From: Phaeosaccion multiseriatum
Taxonomy: Eukaryota; Ochrophyta, other classes
Reading direction: 5' to 3'
NCBI GenBank assembly: GCA_965112735.1
Contig: OZ218952.1
Location: 3,534,001-3,598,000, forward strand
Length of the DNA stretch: 64,000 bases
Made by a program: the position numbers and the translations under genes
Part shown: one piece after another, positions 50,585-61,939 of the stretch
Position numbering within the stretch: the first letter of the stretch is position 1
Layout of the letters: each line of letters opens with the position of its first letter
Notes under the pieces: model-generated
What the model was told of the DNA's origin: nothing
The model's database searches: none
The model's input: the letters and a program-made list of their open reading frames with translations, nothing else

Positions 50585-53500
50585 CAGCAGCAGCAGCAGC
50601 AGCAGCAGTGGCCTCGAAACGGACACCCACGAGCCTGTGAAACCCTATCGCCTCCTCGTCTCGGAGCCGCGCCTGCTCTTACTGGACAGAGCTACCCTCC
50701 TCCCCAACAGACTGGTGGCCCTGCAGACTCTGCTTCCAGCGCTCTTCTCCTCCTCCGCCTCAGCTGCGGCCGCCGCGCCCCTGCTCCTCTGGGACGTGGA
50801 CACCACCATCGCAGCGCGGCTTGAGGGGCTGGAGAGTGCACTGAAGCTCTCGCTCCCTCTCCCGTCTCATTCCTCTCCCTTGGCCAGCTCCGACCACGAC
50901 ACAGCTGGAAGGGACGGTGGGGCGGCGACAGGGGGAAAGTTCGCAGCAGTGACCGACAATGAGGTAGCAGCAGCACGAGCAACAGCAGCAGCAGTAGCGA
51001 CAGCAGTAGCAGCATCAGCAACTGGTGATACAGACAAGGAGGCAGCAGCGGCAGCAGCAGCAGCAGCAGCAGCAGCCGCCGTGGCAAGGCTGGTGGTGGA
51101 GAGGGCCCCCTGTGTGCTTGGACACAGCTCAGAGGCGGTGCGGTATTCGGTGGAAGGGCTCCTCGAGCTGCTGCCGGGGCTTAGGGTAGAGGCTGTGCTG
51201 GCAGAGAACCCGGCGGTGAGTGGGGAGGGGGGGGGGGGGGGCGAGGCGGCGACGAGTGGGGGCCTGGTCGTCCATGCCATTCGGTTATAAAAAGCCAGCT
51301 CGTTTGAATGTGTGTGCATGTGTGTGCGTGTGTGTGCGGGAGTGTGTATTGAGGGGGGGTTATGTCCTTTCTATCTGTATTGAGGGGGGTGATGTCCTTT
51401 CTTCGCACGAGCCTCTGTTGAGGCCGTTTTCCCGTGTCCTGACCCGCCTATCCTCTCTTGTCTACCCCCCCCCCCCATCTTCTCTCTACCCACCTATCTA
51501 TCAATCAATATATCAATATCCCTCCTCCTCCTCCTCCTCCTCCTCCTCCTCCTCCTCCTCCTCCTCCTCCTCCTCCTCCTCCTCCTCTTCCTCCGCCTCC
51601 TCCTCCTCCTCCTCCTCCTCCTCCACGGCCACCCCTCTCTCTACTTCTCTCCTGTCAGGTGCTGAGGTACGGCCCCGCGTGGCTGGCGACTCAGGTGCAA
51701 GCACTGGGAGAGGCACTATGGGGGGAGAGGCAATGGCAGCGGATGGCACAGCAGGAGGAGGAGGAGGGCACGGTGGGGCGTGTTAGGCGCACAAGATCAG
51801 CCGCGACAGCAGCAGCACAGAGGGGAGGAGAAGGAGGAGGAGGAGGAGAAGGAGGAGGAGAAGGAGGAGGAAGAGGAGGAGGAGGCGGCGGCGGAGGAGC
51901 AAGAGAAGCAGAAGCAGCAGCAGCAGGAGGAGGAGAAGGAAGAGGAGGCGCAGGTAGCAGTCAAAGCACTCGCAGCAGCAGCAGCAGCAGCAGCAACACG
52001 CCTGCGAGTGGTCTGGAGCAGCTTGCACGGGTGGTGAGTCTGAACCCCGCCTTGCTGACGATGGACGTGGAGCGCTCTCTGAAGCGGCGCATTGTGCAAA
52101 TGGAGGCAGTGCTTCCTGGGGCCGACATCCCTGCACTCGTGCGGGCGCTTCCGAGCCTGGGTACTACCAACGTGCGCAAGACGCTCTCGCCAAAGGTGAG
52201 TGAGAGAGGCGGCTTGTTGACGGGCAAGGACTCACACGGTCCACAAGTATATGTCAGGGGGGGGCAAAGGATCGTTCTCCATCCTACTTGTGGTCTGCCC
52301 TGCTCTGCCCATATGCCTCTGCCCTTCCTCGCCCTTTGCCCCTTTTTCCTTCTCTGTTGCTTTCGTCCAATGGGGCTCTGTTATATGCCTGCCCGAAACC
52401 CCCTTCCCTCTTCTTTCTCTCCCATATACCTCCACCTACTCACCTTCCATCCCCACCTCACACATCCACCTTTTCCTACCCCCCGCCACATCCCAAACTC
52501 ATCCCCCAATACCCGATACCCAATACCAATAAGATCCGAGCTCTAAAGCAGCTCCTCCCCGGCGAGGACCCGGCCATTGTCGTGGCTCGACACCCCAAGC
52601 TGCTGAGCAACAGTGCCACAACCACCAGCAGCAAGGTTCGACGATTGCAGAGCATGCTGCCCCCCGGGGTGGACGCCTCCGCCCTGGTCAGCCGCCAGCC
52701 TCAGCTGCTACAGTACGACATGGATGACACGATGCCACTCAAGCTTGCCAGACTCGCTGACATACTACGGCAGCGGGCGTGCTGTGGAAGTGGTGATGAT
52801 GGTGGTGGTGGTGGCGCTACTGCTGCTGCTGGTGCTTCAGCTGCTGGTGCTTCAGCTGCTGGTGGGGGTGGTGGTGGCAACGGCAACGGCAACGGCAACA
52901 CGAAGACGAGACCGGGCGACGCGTCGTTACCCTCATCCTCCTCCTCCTCCTCCTCCTCCTCCGCAGAGCTGCTGGGGGAGATGCTTGTGCGATGTCCTCA
53001 GCTGCTCTCATACAGCACCTTCACCCTCGCGCACAAGGTAGAGGGCTTGTCCACGGCCCTGCCTCCTCGGGCCTTGGCTGCGTTGCTGTTGGAGGTGCCG
53101 AGGGCGTTGACGCTGTCGGTGGAGGGGACGTTGCTGCCGAGGATTGCGTGCTTGAGAAGGTTGCTGCCTGAGGTGCCGGTGGGAGATCTCATCGAAGGTA
53201 AGGGAAGGGAGGGAGGGAGGGAGCAAGGGAAGGGAGGAGGGAGGGAGGGAGGGAGCAAGGGAAGGGAGGAGGGAGGGAGGGAGGGAGGGAGGGAGGGAGG
53301 GAGGGAGGGAAGGGAGGAGGTAGGGAGGGAGGGAGGGAGCAAGGGAAAGGAAGAGGGAGTGAAGGAAGGGAAGGGAGGGAAGGGAGGGAAGGGAGGGAGG
53401 GAGGGAGGGGCTGTCGTGCTCTTACATCATGTCTTTTGTCTTCTATTTACAGTGGACCCCTCCTATCATAGGCTTACTCTCTCTCTCTGCTCTTTCTCTC

Positions 53501-54056
53501 TCTCTCTCTCGTGTGCGTGCCTTCCTCCCCCGCGCATCTCCCCTCCCCCCCCCTCCTTCCCTTCCCTTCCCTCTCCCCCTCCACACACCCACGGCAGACA
53601 CCCCCATGCTACTCACTCGCAACGAGGACCATTTGGAGCGACAGATGGAAGGCCTGGAGCGTCTCTTTGGCGACGACGCATTTCCGGGCCTGGATGTGCA
53701 ACACATGGTGCATCTGGCCCCGATGCTCCTGGGGGTGAGGCTGGATACCTTACGCTTGAAGCTCGCTCTGGCGGGGCACTTGCTCGGAGGGGTAGCAGTT
53801 AGCGATACGGCACCAGCACCGGCAGCAGAAGCAGCAGCAGCAGCAGTGGTAGTTGGTGGTGCGGCAAAAGTAGCAGCAGCAGAAGCAGGAGCAGCAGCAG
53901 CAGCAGTGGTAGTTGGTGGTGCGGCAGAAGTAGCTGCAGCAGGAGCAGCAGCAGCAGGAGGAGGAAGAGGATCAGCAGGGACTTACTGGCAGTCTTCAGG
54001 CCTCGACACTATGGACCAGCAGCGGCGGCGGCGGCACCACAACAACAACCATCACC

Positions 54057-54088
<32 letters not shown>

Positions 54089-54910
54089 GAGGAGGAGGAG
54101 GAGAAGGAAGGGGAGGAGGAGAAGGTCCTGTTGCTGCCACTTTTCCTCGAGGAATACCCCAAACTGCTCTGCTACAACGCGGCAAGGCTGCTGAGATTTG
54201 TTTTCGTGCAGAATGAGCAACAGCAGCAGCAGAGCATGACAGAGATAGAGGTCAAGGCAAAGGCAGGGACAGGGGTAGAGAGTGGTGGTGTGGTTGGGCT
54301 CAGTCAGGGGTACCCAACCTCCCTCACGTGCTTGGGTGAGGCGGTGGGCCTCCTTCGATTGCAAGCCGTGGAGCTCGTGGAACGGTACCCTGCGTACAGA
54401 ACGTTCCTCGCCGGCAGGGTAGACAACATCGAGGCGCTGCTTCTTCCACAGCAACGGCAGTTGGTGATAGGGCAGAAGGGGCAGCAGGGGCAACAGGGTA
54501 GTGCATCGCGTGAGGATGAGGGTCAGGATCAGGGTCAGGGTCAGGATCAGGGTGAGGATCAGGGTCAGGGTCAGGGTCAAGATCAGGGTCAGGGTCAGGA
54601 TCAGGGAACAGCGCTTTTCTTTGGGGAAGAGTGCGCTGCAACAACGAGCAGCAGCAGCAGCAGCAGCGATGGGCAGAGAAGCAGAGGAGGCGACAGAGGG
54701 GGGGAAGACTCGAGGCCCATCAGAGAGGAGGATGCAGGGACGGATCATACTACTGCTGTATCACCAACTGCTGCTGCTGCTGCTACTGAGGTGTTTCACA
54801 TGGAGAAGAAGCTGGGGAGGCTCATAAAAAAGGCGGCTGAGCAGTGCGGGACTGATGCGCTCGTTCAGTGCCTTCTCACTGTGACACACACCCAGGCCTC
54901 TTACAAATGA
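49806..54910 (+). CDS. mTERF-like organelle protein with low-complexity inserts (4 exons, 1307 aa)
   Basis: Exons 49806-51215, 51659-52195, 52534-53197 and 53598-54910; 3924 nt, phases consistent. The start at 49806 (MVKVSSCVVASVAVTSCSAL) gives a signal-like N-terminus; 49737 is an alternative. The body is made of helical units with a Leu-Pro-x-Leu/Leu-Leu pattern typical of mTERF motifs: LEGLESALKL, VRRLQSMLPPGVDASALVSR then QPQLL, ELLGEMLVRCPQLLSYS, ARHPKLLSN, FLEEYPKLLCYNAARLL. mTERF proteins bind organelle nucleic acids and act in transcription, splicing or ribosome assembly. Between motifs are long Ser, Ala, Gln, Asp/Glu and GQDQGQ inserts that roughly double the usual length. Family assignment rests on the repeat pattern and is good but not certain. 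Confidence 0.75.
50534..50610 (+). repeat. (AGT)n/(AGC)n coding repeat, poly-Ser
   Basis: About 25 AGT/AGC codons encode an uninterrupted serine run in exon 1 of the mTERF-like gene, between two helical motifs. Confidence 0.95.
51009..51031 (+). repeat. Dispersed motif copy in mTERF-like exon 1
   Basis: The sense strand reads AGCATCAGCAACTGGTGATA followed by CAG and encodes ASATGDT inside an Ala-rich insert. Confidence 0.8.
51520..51624 (+). repeat. (TCC)n array in mTERF-gene intron 1
   Basis: About 100 bp of CCT/TCC units precede the acceptor at 51658 and act as its pyrimidine tract. Confidence 0.95.
53198..53410 (+). repeat. (GGGA)n array starting at a splice donor
   Basis: The donor GTAAGGGAAGGGAGGGAGGG opens an array of GGGA/AAGGGA units of about 210 bp that fills the first half of intron 3. 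Confidence 0.9.
54523..54605 (+). repeat. Coding hexamer minisatellite (GQDQGQ) in mTERF-like gene
   Basis: About fourteen 6-bp units CAGGGT/CAGGAT encode alternating Gln-Gly and Gln-Asp pairs. The unit is closely similar to the non-coding hexamer array at 29624-29800. Confidence 0.9.
54758..54783 (+). repeat. Dispersed motif copy, reverse orientation, in mTERF exon 4
   Basis: Reads GTATCACCAACTGCTGCTGC on the sense strand and encodes VSPTAAAAA. Here the motif is inverted relative to most other coding copies. Confidence 0.8.
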
Positions 54911-55660
54911 GTAAGCTACGTATGTAAGTAACCCCATGCAGGGGGCGGTTTCGGCCCCACCAAATCTCGCACTTGTGCCCAAGCCCTGGTTCAAAGCAGG
55001 ACGTACTTACAGCTTAGTGAGAAGCAGCGAATAAAAGGAGAGTTGACCCGTACTTACAGCTTAGTGAGAAGCAGCGCTATTAAAGGATACAGCTGACCCG
55101 AGGGAGGGGGTGGCCCTGTAGGGCAGCTGACCCTTCCTCTGTCTCTATCTCTCTCTCTCGTCTCTCTCTGGGTCTCTTTATATCTCAGCGAAGGACAAGT
55201 GATCCCGCCCGCCCGCGCTCTCCAGCGCTTGCCAGGCCTTGACCCAGACGATATCACCCCCCGCCTTGCGGCCGGCCCTCCCTCTCAGCAGCTTGGGGTG
55301 GTAGGGCGGTGCTTTGAGGAAGTCCTTCCACTAAAAGACAATAGATGGCACCCAAAGGCTGCATACAATATACGCTCCACTAAAAGATGGCACCCAAAGC
55401 TGCATATAATACGCTCCACTAAAAGATGGCACCCAAAGGCTGCATATATATACCCTCCACTAAAAAGCTCAGCTGCTCTTCGCTGAGATGTCTCATGTTT
55501 TATTTTCTAGTAAAGTGATCCTCACCATCCTCCGTAGGGCGGGCTGACACTCCGTGGGTCTTCCTGCGTGCAGAGAGAGTGCGCAACAAGGGGCGCTGTG
55601 GCGTACCTTTCGTTCAACTCCAACTCCGACCCTCTCGAGGTGGGACAAGGACAAGAGTTC
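54911..55660. other. mTERF 3' flank with two sets of tandem repeats
   Basis: A 49-bp unit with the core TACTTACAGCTTAGTGAGAA followed by GCAGCG occurs twice (about 55003-55075), with AATAAA at 55030-55035 in the first copy. A second unit, CACTAAAAGATGGCACCCAA followed by AGGCTGCATA, occurs three and a half times at 55330-55470. No gene is seen. Confidence 0.7.
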
Positions 55661-55667
55661 GGCGCTG

Positions 55668-55966
55668 TTGGCCTGCCTTCATTGGCTTGCCTGCATTGGC
55701 CTGCCTTCATTGGCCTGCCTTCATTGGCTTGCCTTCATTGGCCTGCCTTCATTGGCCTGCCTTCATTGGCCTGCCTTCATTGGCCTGCCTTCCTTGGCTT
55801 GCCTTCATTGGCCTGCCTTCATGGGCCTGCCTTCATTGGCCTGCCTTCCTTGGCTTGCCTTCATTGGCCTGCCTTCCTTGGCCTGCCTTCATTGGCCTGC
55901 CTTCATTGGCCTGCCTTCCTTGGCCTGCCTTCATTGGCCTGCCTTCATGGGCTTGCCTTCACATCG
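55668..55966 (+). repeat. 14-bp minisatellite CATTGGCCTGCCTT
   Basis: About twenty-one copies of a 14-bp unit with variants (CCTTGGCTTGCCTT, CATGGGCCTGCCTT). Because 14 is not a multiple of three and the unit lacks stops, all three plus frames stay open, giving spurious LACLHWPAFIGLPS frames. Confidence 0.95.
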
Positions 55967-56079
55967 TGATGAGTCTCCATGTCCCCTCGCCTACGCCACC
56001 AAGTAGTATCAAGGGGTGGAATGAAGCTGGAAGGGTCTTGCCTGGCCAATTCTGATCCTCCTTACGCCCTCCTCCCTCC

Positions 56080-56113
<34 letters not shown>

Positions 56114-56732
56114 TCTGCGTGTGCGTGTGTGTACCGCTTGACCTCTGAACTTGGCTGACGCTCTCAGGGTGAAATGAGTCAAGCAGTAGCTCCCAAGACA
56201 GAGGGCTTCAGACGAGCTTTGGTTTGCCCTACGAGGCATGCACCACACGGCCTGCCTGTAAGCAACGGCCCGTCCGCTTGGGGAACTGTTGCCCCTCTTG
56301 CCCTTGGCGGACGGGCACAACACCACATCGCCTGTCGCTTTGGCTTATCACTCGCTCCAGAAGCACGCCAGGGGGCGACGCACGGACTGAGGCAGCACCT
56401 CCAGCTGGATCACCAACCGCTGCTCCACATGCTGCTGCTGCTGCTGCTCTGGACCTTTCTTGTCGTACAAAGTCTTCTCCACTGGGTGGACAGGGGAAGA
56501 GCGAAGGGAGAAGAGAGAGAGCAGGCCTTGTGGTCGATGCTGGCCAGTCAGAGAGAGAGCAGGCCCATGCTGGCCAGTCAGTCAGTCACCGGAGGAGAGC
56601 GCCTGCTGCTTGAGACCGGGCGGCCGCGTGTCCAAAACAAAGGCGGCACCTGCTCATCTGCCCTATGCCATGAAGTACGTCACACGGACGTGCGTCACTA
56701 CCTCGATTTATCACGACGCACACACACTCCCC
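55967..56732. other. Region downstream of the FAD gene, no clear gene
   Basis: It holds a (CT)n run at 56080-56112, one copy of the dispersed motif at 56407-56424 next to a (GCT)n run, and a duplicated GCTGGCCAGTCAG block at 56538-56583. Several frames are open on the plus strand but none resembles a known protein. Confidence 0.4.
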
Positions 56733-59700
56733 TCACACGCCTACCGCAGCAGCCCCTCTCCCTCCTTGCTGGACCGCGACCGATCCCCCATTCGCTCCTC
56801 TCCCTCCCCTTCCCCTTCCTCTTCCGTCGCCTCCTCCTCCTCGTCCTCGGCCCCTTCCTCCTTCGCCGCTTCTTCCCCGCCCCCCGCCTCCTCTTCCTCC
56901 TCGTCCTCGTCCTCTTCCTCGTCCTCTTCCTCCCCGCCCCGCTCGGTTTCGCTGATCCTGCTGCACGACCTCAGCAGGCGGAGGAGGGATATCCAGGCCC
57001 GGAAACTCTCCAATCACCTCCGAAGGAAAGACTTTGAACTTCGTCGGCAGGCCTCTGTTGAAGGACGAGCAAAGGACGAGTCACGCAGGACAGCAACAGG
57101 AAGGAGATGTGTGTGAGAGAGAGAGGGAGGGTAGGCGGGGGAGGGGGGTTAAGAGAGGAGAGGAGAGGGGAGGGGAGGGTTGAGAGGATCGCACTTGAAT
57201 TGAATTGCGAAACCGCAAATCAATTGAACGGGTAGAATGTATTCACAACTTCACTTTGGGTAAGGTCATTTAAAAGTACGTACGAGCACAGACCTGTCCC
57301 ACTTGTCTCCATCTCCTCCGTTCCCAGGGGTAGACGCGTGTCTGAAGATGTGTTCGGCCAACGCAGCGCCGCTGTTGGCCGCCGCTTCGAGGGAAGCCCC
57401 CGTCAGCCAATCGCCAGCCACACCCACGGAAGCATTGCCCTTGATGAGACAAGACAGGACACAAGAGAGCAAGTCGGTTGGGGCATGAAGTGCGAACCTA
57501 CCTCTCTCCCCCTCCCCCTCTCCCTGTCCCTCTCTCCTCCCCTCCCCTCCCCTCCCCTCTCCTCCCCTCATAAAGTGCTCGTACCTGAAAGAGGAAGGGG
57601 GCGGCATCGCTCACGTCGGCAACGGTTACCGGATTGGCAGCGCCCCAAAGCTGCGCACGTGTGAAGGATGGGCTGAGGCTCGCCTGAGCCACACCGAGCA
57701 TCGCCTGGGGTTGGTGGGTGGGTGGGAGGGAGGGAGGGAGGGAGGGAGGGAGGGACGGGGGGAGGGTGGGTGGGAAGGGGGCAGGGAGGGAGGGAGAGGG
57801 AGGGAGAATGGGTGGGCGAGAGGGGGGGTGGGAGGGAGGGAGGAGGAGTGGGTGATTGGGAGGGGGGCAGGGAGGGAGAGACACATATCTCTATCCATGT
57901 ACTTATCTATCTATCCATCAGTCTATCGATCTGCCTCTCAGTGGACATGGCCGTGCAGTGCCATTCCTCACCTCAAAGGCCCCGACCATCTCCTTCACCA
58001 CCCTCGCTTCGTGTTGGGCCGGAACGTTCTCCTGAGGGGTAGAGAGGGGGCGGGGAACGATCCGCAAGTAGTATGATGGGGGAGTGAGTGAGTGAGTGGA
58101 CTGAGGGAGCGAGGGGTGAGTGCACTGAGGGAGCGAGGGGTGGAGTGAGTGATTGAGTGAGGGAGGGGCTACAGTCGGCGAGGGAGGGAGGGATGGAGGG
58201 AGTGGATGGGCCAGACAAGGAGTGGGCCACGCAGACACTTCATGATTGAGTGAGAGCGAGCATTGGTTTGGTTTTACTCACGTCTGCGCCTCTTGCTTTG
58301 TTTCCTCCGCCCAACCCACCCAACCACCCACCACATCCACCCACCCAACCACCCACCCAACCACCCAACCGCCCACCCAACCACCCACCCAACCACCCAC
58401 CCACCCAACCACCCACCCAACCACCCACGCAACCACCCACCCACCCAACCACCCACCCAACCACCCACCCAACCACCCACCCAACCACCCACCCAACCAC
58501 CCACCCAACCACCCACGCAACCACCCACCCACCCAACCACCCACCCAACCACCCACGCAACCACCCACCCAACCACCCATCCACCCACCCAACCACCCAC
58601 CCAACCACCCACCCAACCACCCACCTGGGGGCATTTGTTCTTCTGCCCGTAGGCCCTCGTACTGGTTAACACCCAGCTGCTGCTGCCATCGCTACCGTTA
58701 CATGTCTTGAGCTTTTGGGTGTTGTCGCATACCCAAGATAGCTCGGGGACGCCCCTTACAAACACGCCCTCCATCCCTTGGAGGCGTTTGGAGGCCTCCG
58801 GAGGAAAGGCTCCGGGGGGGAAGTGGACCATGACCACCCAGATGGAGCACAATTGCATATGGCGGGGATTGGGCGTGCTGTGCGGGAGGGAGGGTGGCGT
58901 ATAGGCAGAGTAGAGTAGAGTAGAGGCATATGGTCAGAGAAGAGGGAGAGAGGGAGCAAGAGGAGGAATGCCATCTGACAGTGAACCACGACATTCGATC
59001 GAAATCAGCACCCTCTTCCGGTCCGAACAAAACCTCCCCCTTCCCTCTGCAGCCCTGCCCCTAAGCAACACACACGCACAGCACACATGCACATGCACAT
59101 GCACACGCACACACACACACGCACGCGCGCGCACACACGCACCCACGTCAACTCCTCTCTTTTCCCTCACCTCGGCGCCGCCCCAAACTTGGTGGAGAGA
59201 GCTCGAGCGACGGCTTTGGAGCCCTTCACGGCCCCTGCTGACTCCATGAGGCGGGCAGCGCACTTGCCGTTGTGGGTGATGAGGAAGTAGTCGAACATGC
59301 CCAAGTTCTTTTGGTAGTGAGAGAGGTTCCACTTGCCCTCCGGGATCTTTTGGTTCGGATTAGGGGGGGAGAAAAAGGGGGTGGGGGAGGGAGAGGTAGA
59401 GAGAGATGAAGAGAGGGGGCAGCGTGAGGGTGGGAAAGTGTGCGTGTGAGACTGGCATGAGGAAGCCGCGGGGCGGAGTGAGTGGGTGGGCGAGAGCGAT
59501 TTGAGGGGAGGAGGGAGCAATCGCACCGTTTCAAGGCAGTTACCGAAAGAAAGAAACGGTATGGGAAGGGGGTGGAAGAATTGCTGTTTCAGAACTTGTG
59601 CTTCTCTCATTATCACTCTCAATCTCACCAGCTTGGCCTTGCTCACCCACACGTCTTGTTTAACGTCTAGGCCCTTGGCTAGCCACAGAGGAAGGGCCCT

Positions 59701-60674
59701 CATGCCCTCCCGTCCGATGTAGGCGGGGGGGAAGTTCGACGGCCGGCTGAACACGCCGCCGTCAGATTTTCCTGAGTGAGTTGATTGAGTTGAGTGGGTG
59801 ATTGAGCGAGTTGAGAGAGTGAGTCAGTGAAGACAATTGAGTACGCACCTTCTCGCCTCTCGTACATTCCGATGACCCCTTCACTGCTGCTGCTGCTGTC
59901 GCTGCCGGTCCTTCCCACCCACTGCTCTACCACCCCTTCGTCTTCCATAGCTCTCACCATCTCCCTCCTGCACGGCGGAAGGATGCAAAACGAAGCAGAG
60001 TGTGAGAAGGAGGGGGGGCAGCAGTGTCGGAAACTGCACAACCCTCCCTTCTTTCAGGTCTCCTCCTTCAAGCCTCCTCCAGCCCCTAGGGCAAGTTAAT
60101 CCCCCCTCCGACGTACCATGGCTCATGGCCGGACGCTCCGTGCTCTCCGTCGAGGGTGAAGAACTGTGCGCTGTGGTCAAAGCGGACCTGCCTCGTCTCC
60201 CCTCCTCCTGCTGCTGTGGGCACGCTGACGTCGCGGGAGGAGCAGCGCCCCCCAGGATACTTCTTTGCCGTGTCAAAGACAGTACACTCCATTCCTATGC
60301 ACACAGAGGGAGAGGGGGGGGGCAGGACGAGCATAATGAGAGATGGGGAAGATGAAGGAAGGGCGAGGACGGAGATGGGAAAAAATGGACTGCATTTTCG
60401 CCGCCTCACCTCTCTCCTTGAGAATCTTCCCACACACCAAACCCGAGATGCCTCCCCCCACAATGGCCACCTTCCCTTGCGACCGCGGCGGCTGCGGCTC
60501 GCTGCCGCTGCTTCTGCCCACGCCTCGACTCATGCTCCTCCTGCTCCCAACCACCCTTCTCATGCCCCTCACCGCGGCTCTTCCGCTGCTGCAGCTGAAG
60601 AGGAGGCCCCTCGCGGGAGCAAAGGCCAAACAGCTCAGACAGCTCCCACAGAGGAGGAGAAAGAGCCGCCACAT
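56733..60674 (-). CDS. Plastid-targeted FAD-dependent oxidoreductase, renalase/amine-oxidase type (10 exons, 593 aa)
   Basis: Minus-strand exons: 60674-60410, 60294-60117, 59967-59849, 59771-59629, 59346-59171, 58877-58625, 58031-57972, 57704-57585, 57439-57294, 57054-56733; 1782 nt, phases consistent. The N-terminus MWRLFLLLCGSCLSC then LAFAPARG is a textbook bipartite plastid signal of red-lineage algae. The FAD-binding beta-alpha-beta motif is KVAIVGGGISGLVCGKIL. YPGGRCSSRD then VRFDHSAQFFTLDG is the GGR...FDhGAqyF pattern of renalase-like enzymes, and GDWLTGASLEAAANSGAALA is the C-terminal FAD-contact motif. These enzymes oxidise amines or reduced nicotinamides; the substrate here is unknown. 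The last exon adds a tail that becomes Arg-Gly rich. An intron carries the CCACCCAACCA array. Confidence 0.85.
58309..58622 (+). repeat. (CCACCCAA)n array starting at a minus-strand donor
   Basis: About 310 bp of CCACCCAACCACCCA units fill half of the intron after exon 58877-58625. On the coding strand it begins GTGGGTGGTTGGGTGG, so the donor is again the first unit of the repeat. Confidence 0.95.
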
Positions 60675-60908
60675 TTATTCCTACAGACACTACTTTTTTT
60701 TACTTTTGGAAGGATAATCTTGGAAGCGGGGAAGGAAGAAAAAATATAGGCAACAAAAAACAAACAAAATACACAAACGCACCGAACATCAACAAACGGA
60801 TCGGTGGGGGGGATGATATCGGGGGATAAGAAGACCGTCGTTTACTTTTAGTACTACTAGAAATAGTACGTGAAAACAAGAGTCTCCTCAAGCCTGTTGT
60901 TGTGTGTG
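60675..60908. other. Short intergenic gap upstream of the FAD gene
   Basis: AT-rich by local standards (T-run at 60697-60702, AAAAAATATAGG, ACAAAAAACAAACAAAATAC). It lies between the stop of the 60909-62736 gene and the start of the FAD gene, both on the minus strand, so it should hold a terminator and a promoter. Confidence 0.4.
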
Positions 60909-61903
60909 TCATGTCATTGCTGCCTCCCCCCCTCTGCCCGACACCAAGCGCTCGCCCCCCTGGAGCCCTGTCCCCCCCTGTAGGCGCTGGAGGGCCTGCC
61001 CAGCCAAGTCGGCTAGGTCTTGGTGGCCCTCTGCGTGCAGTACGCGGGCAAACAGGTCCATCTGGACAAGTAGTAGCAGCAGCAACAACAGCAGCAACAG
61101 CAATTGGTGATCCAGCAGCAGCAGTAGCAGTAGCAGTAGTAGCAGTAGTAGCAGTAGCAGTAGCAGTAGCAGTAGCAGCACCGAGCCAAGCCAAGCCAAG
61201 CCGAAGCCAGAACCAAGACCATCAGCAGACCAGACCAGCAGGACAGGGAAATAGCAGCTGCATGCCAACAGCCGCAGTTGGTGGTACAGCAGCGGTAGTA
61301 CATGCCAACAACGGCAACAGGGGTCAAGAGGGGCTCATGAGAGCAGTCACAGCAAAGGGGACGAGGGGACGAGGGCACGGGGCGCTATTCCTCCCTTCCG
61401 TGGCCGGGCGCCATATCATTGGGCAAGCTCTAAAGCTCTGACAAGCTTTGGGTAACTCTGTTTCGGGAAGCGAGGAGATGGCCCGGCCAAGCACGCACCA
61501 CGTACGCACATGCACAAACGCCCGCACACTCACTCGCTCTCTTGGTCTGCATCTCTGTCTCTCTCTCCCCCTCTTCTCCTCTTGCTCTCTTCCTCTCTCC
61601 GTCTCCCTCTCCTTCTCCCCCCCCCCCTCTCAATCTCTCTCTCTCCCCCTCTTTCTCTCTCTCCGTCTCCCTCTCCCTCTTCCCCTCTCTCTTTTCTCTC
61701 CTCTTTTCTCTCTCCCCATCTATCCTTTTGGTCGTCTATGTATGACCTTCCCTCCCTCCCTCAACACACCCGCTCTTACTGACTTACTAACCTTGAGCAC
61801 GGCATGGGCCCCGTGAGCTCTCTCGATGGCCTTTATGCGATTGGCCAAGGCCTTGGTGGTCATGGACCGAACACGCATCACCGTGTGCTCCACAGTTGCC
61901 GTC

Positions 61904-61939
<36 letters not shown>

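Noticed and set aside
55554-56055. LACLHWPAFIGLPS repeat proteins in three plus frames
   Set aside because: Produced by the 14-bp minisatellite, with no conserved flanks.
58274-58858. Gly-Trp-Val repeat protein ([10 protein letters not shown]) on the minus strand
   Set aside because: This is the donor-side GTGGGTGG intron array of the FAD gene; only 58625-58877 is coding.
61324-61820. Further exons of the 60909-62736 gene within its long intron
   Set aside because: Frames here are CT-repeat driven, and joining exon 61792 directly to 61061 keeps phase without them.
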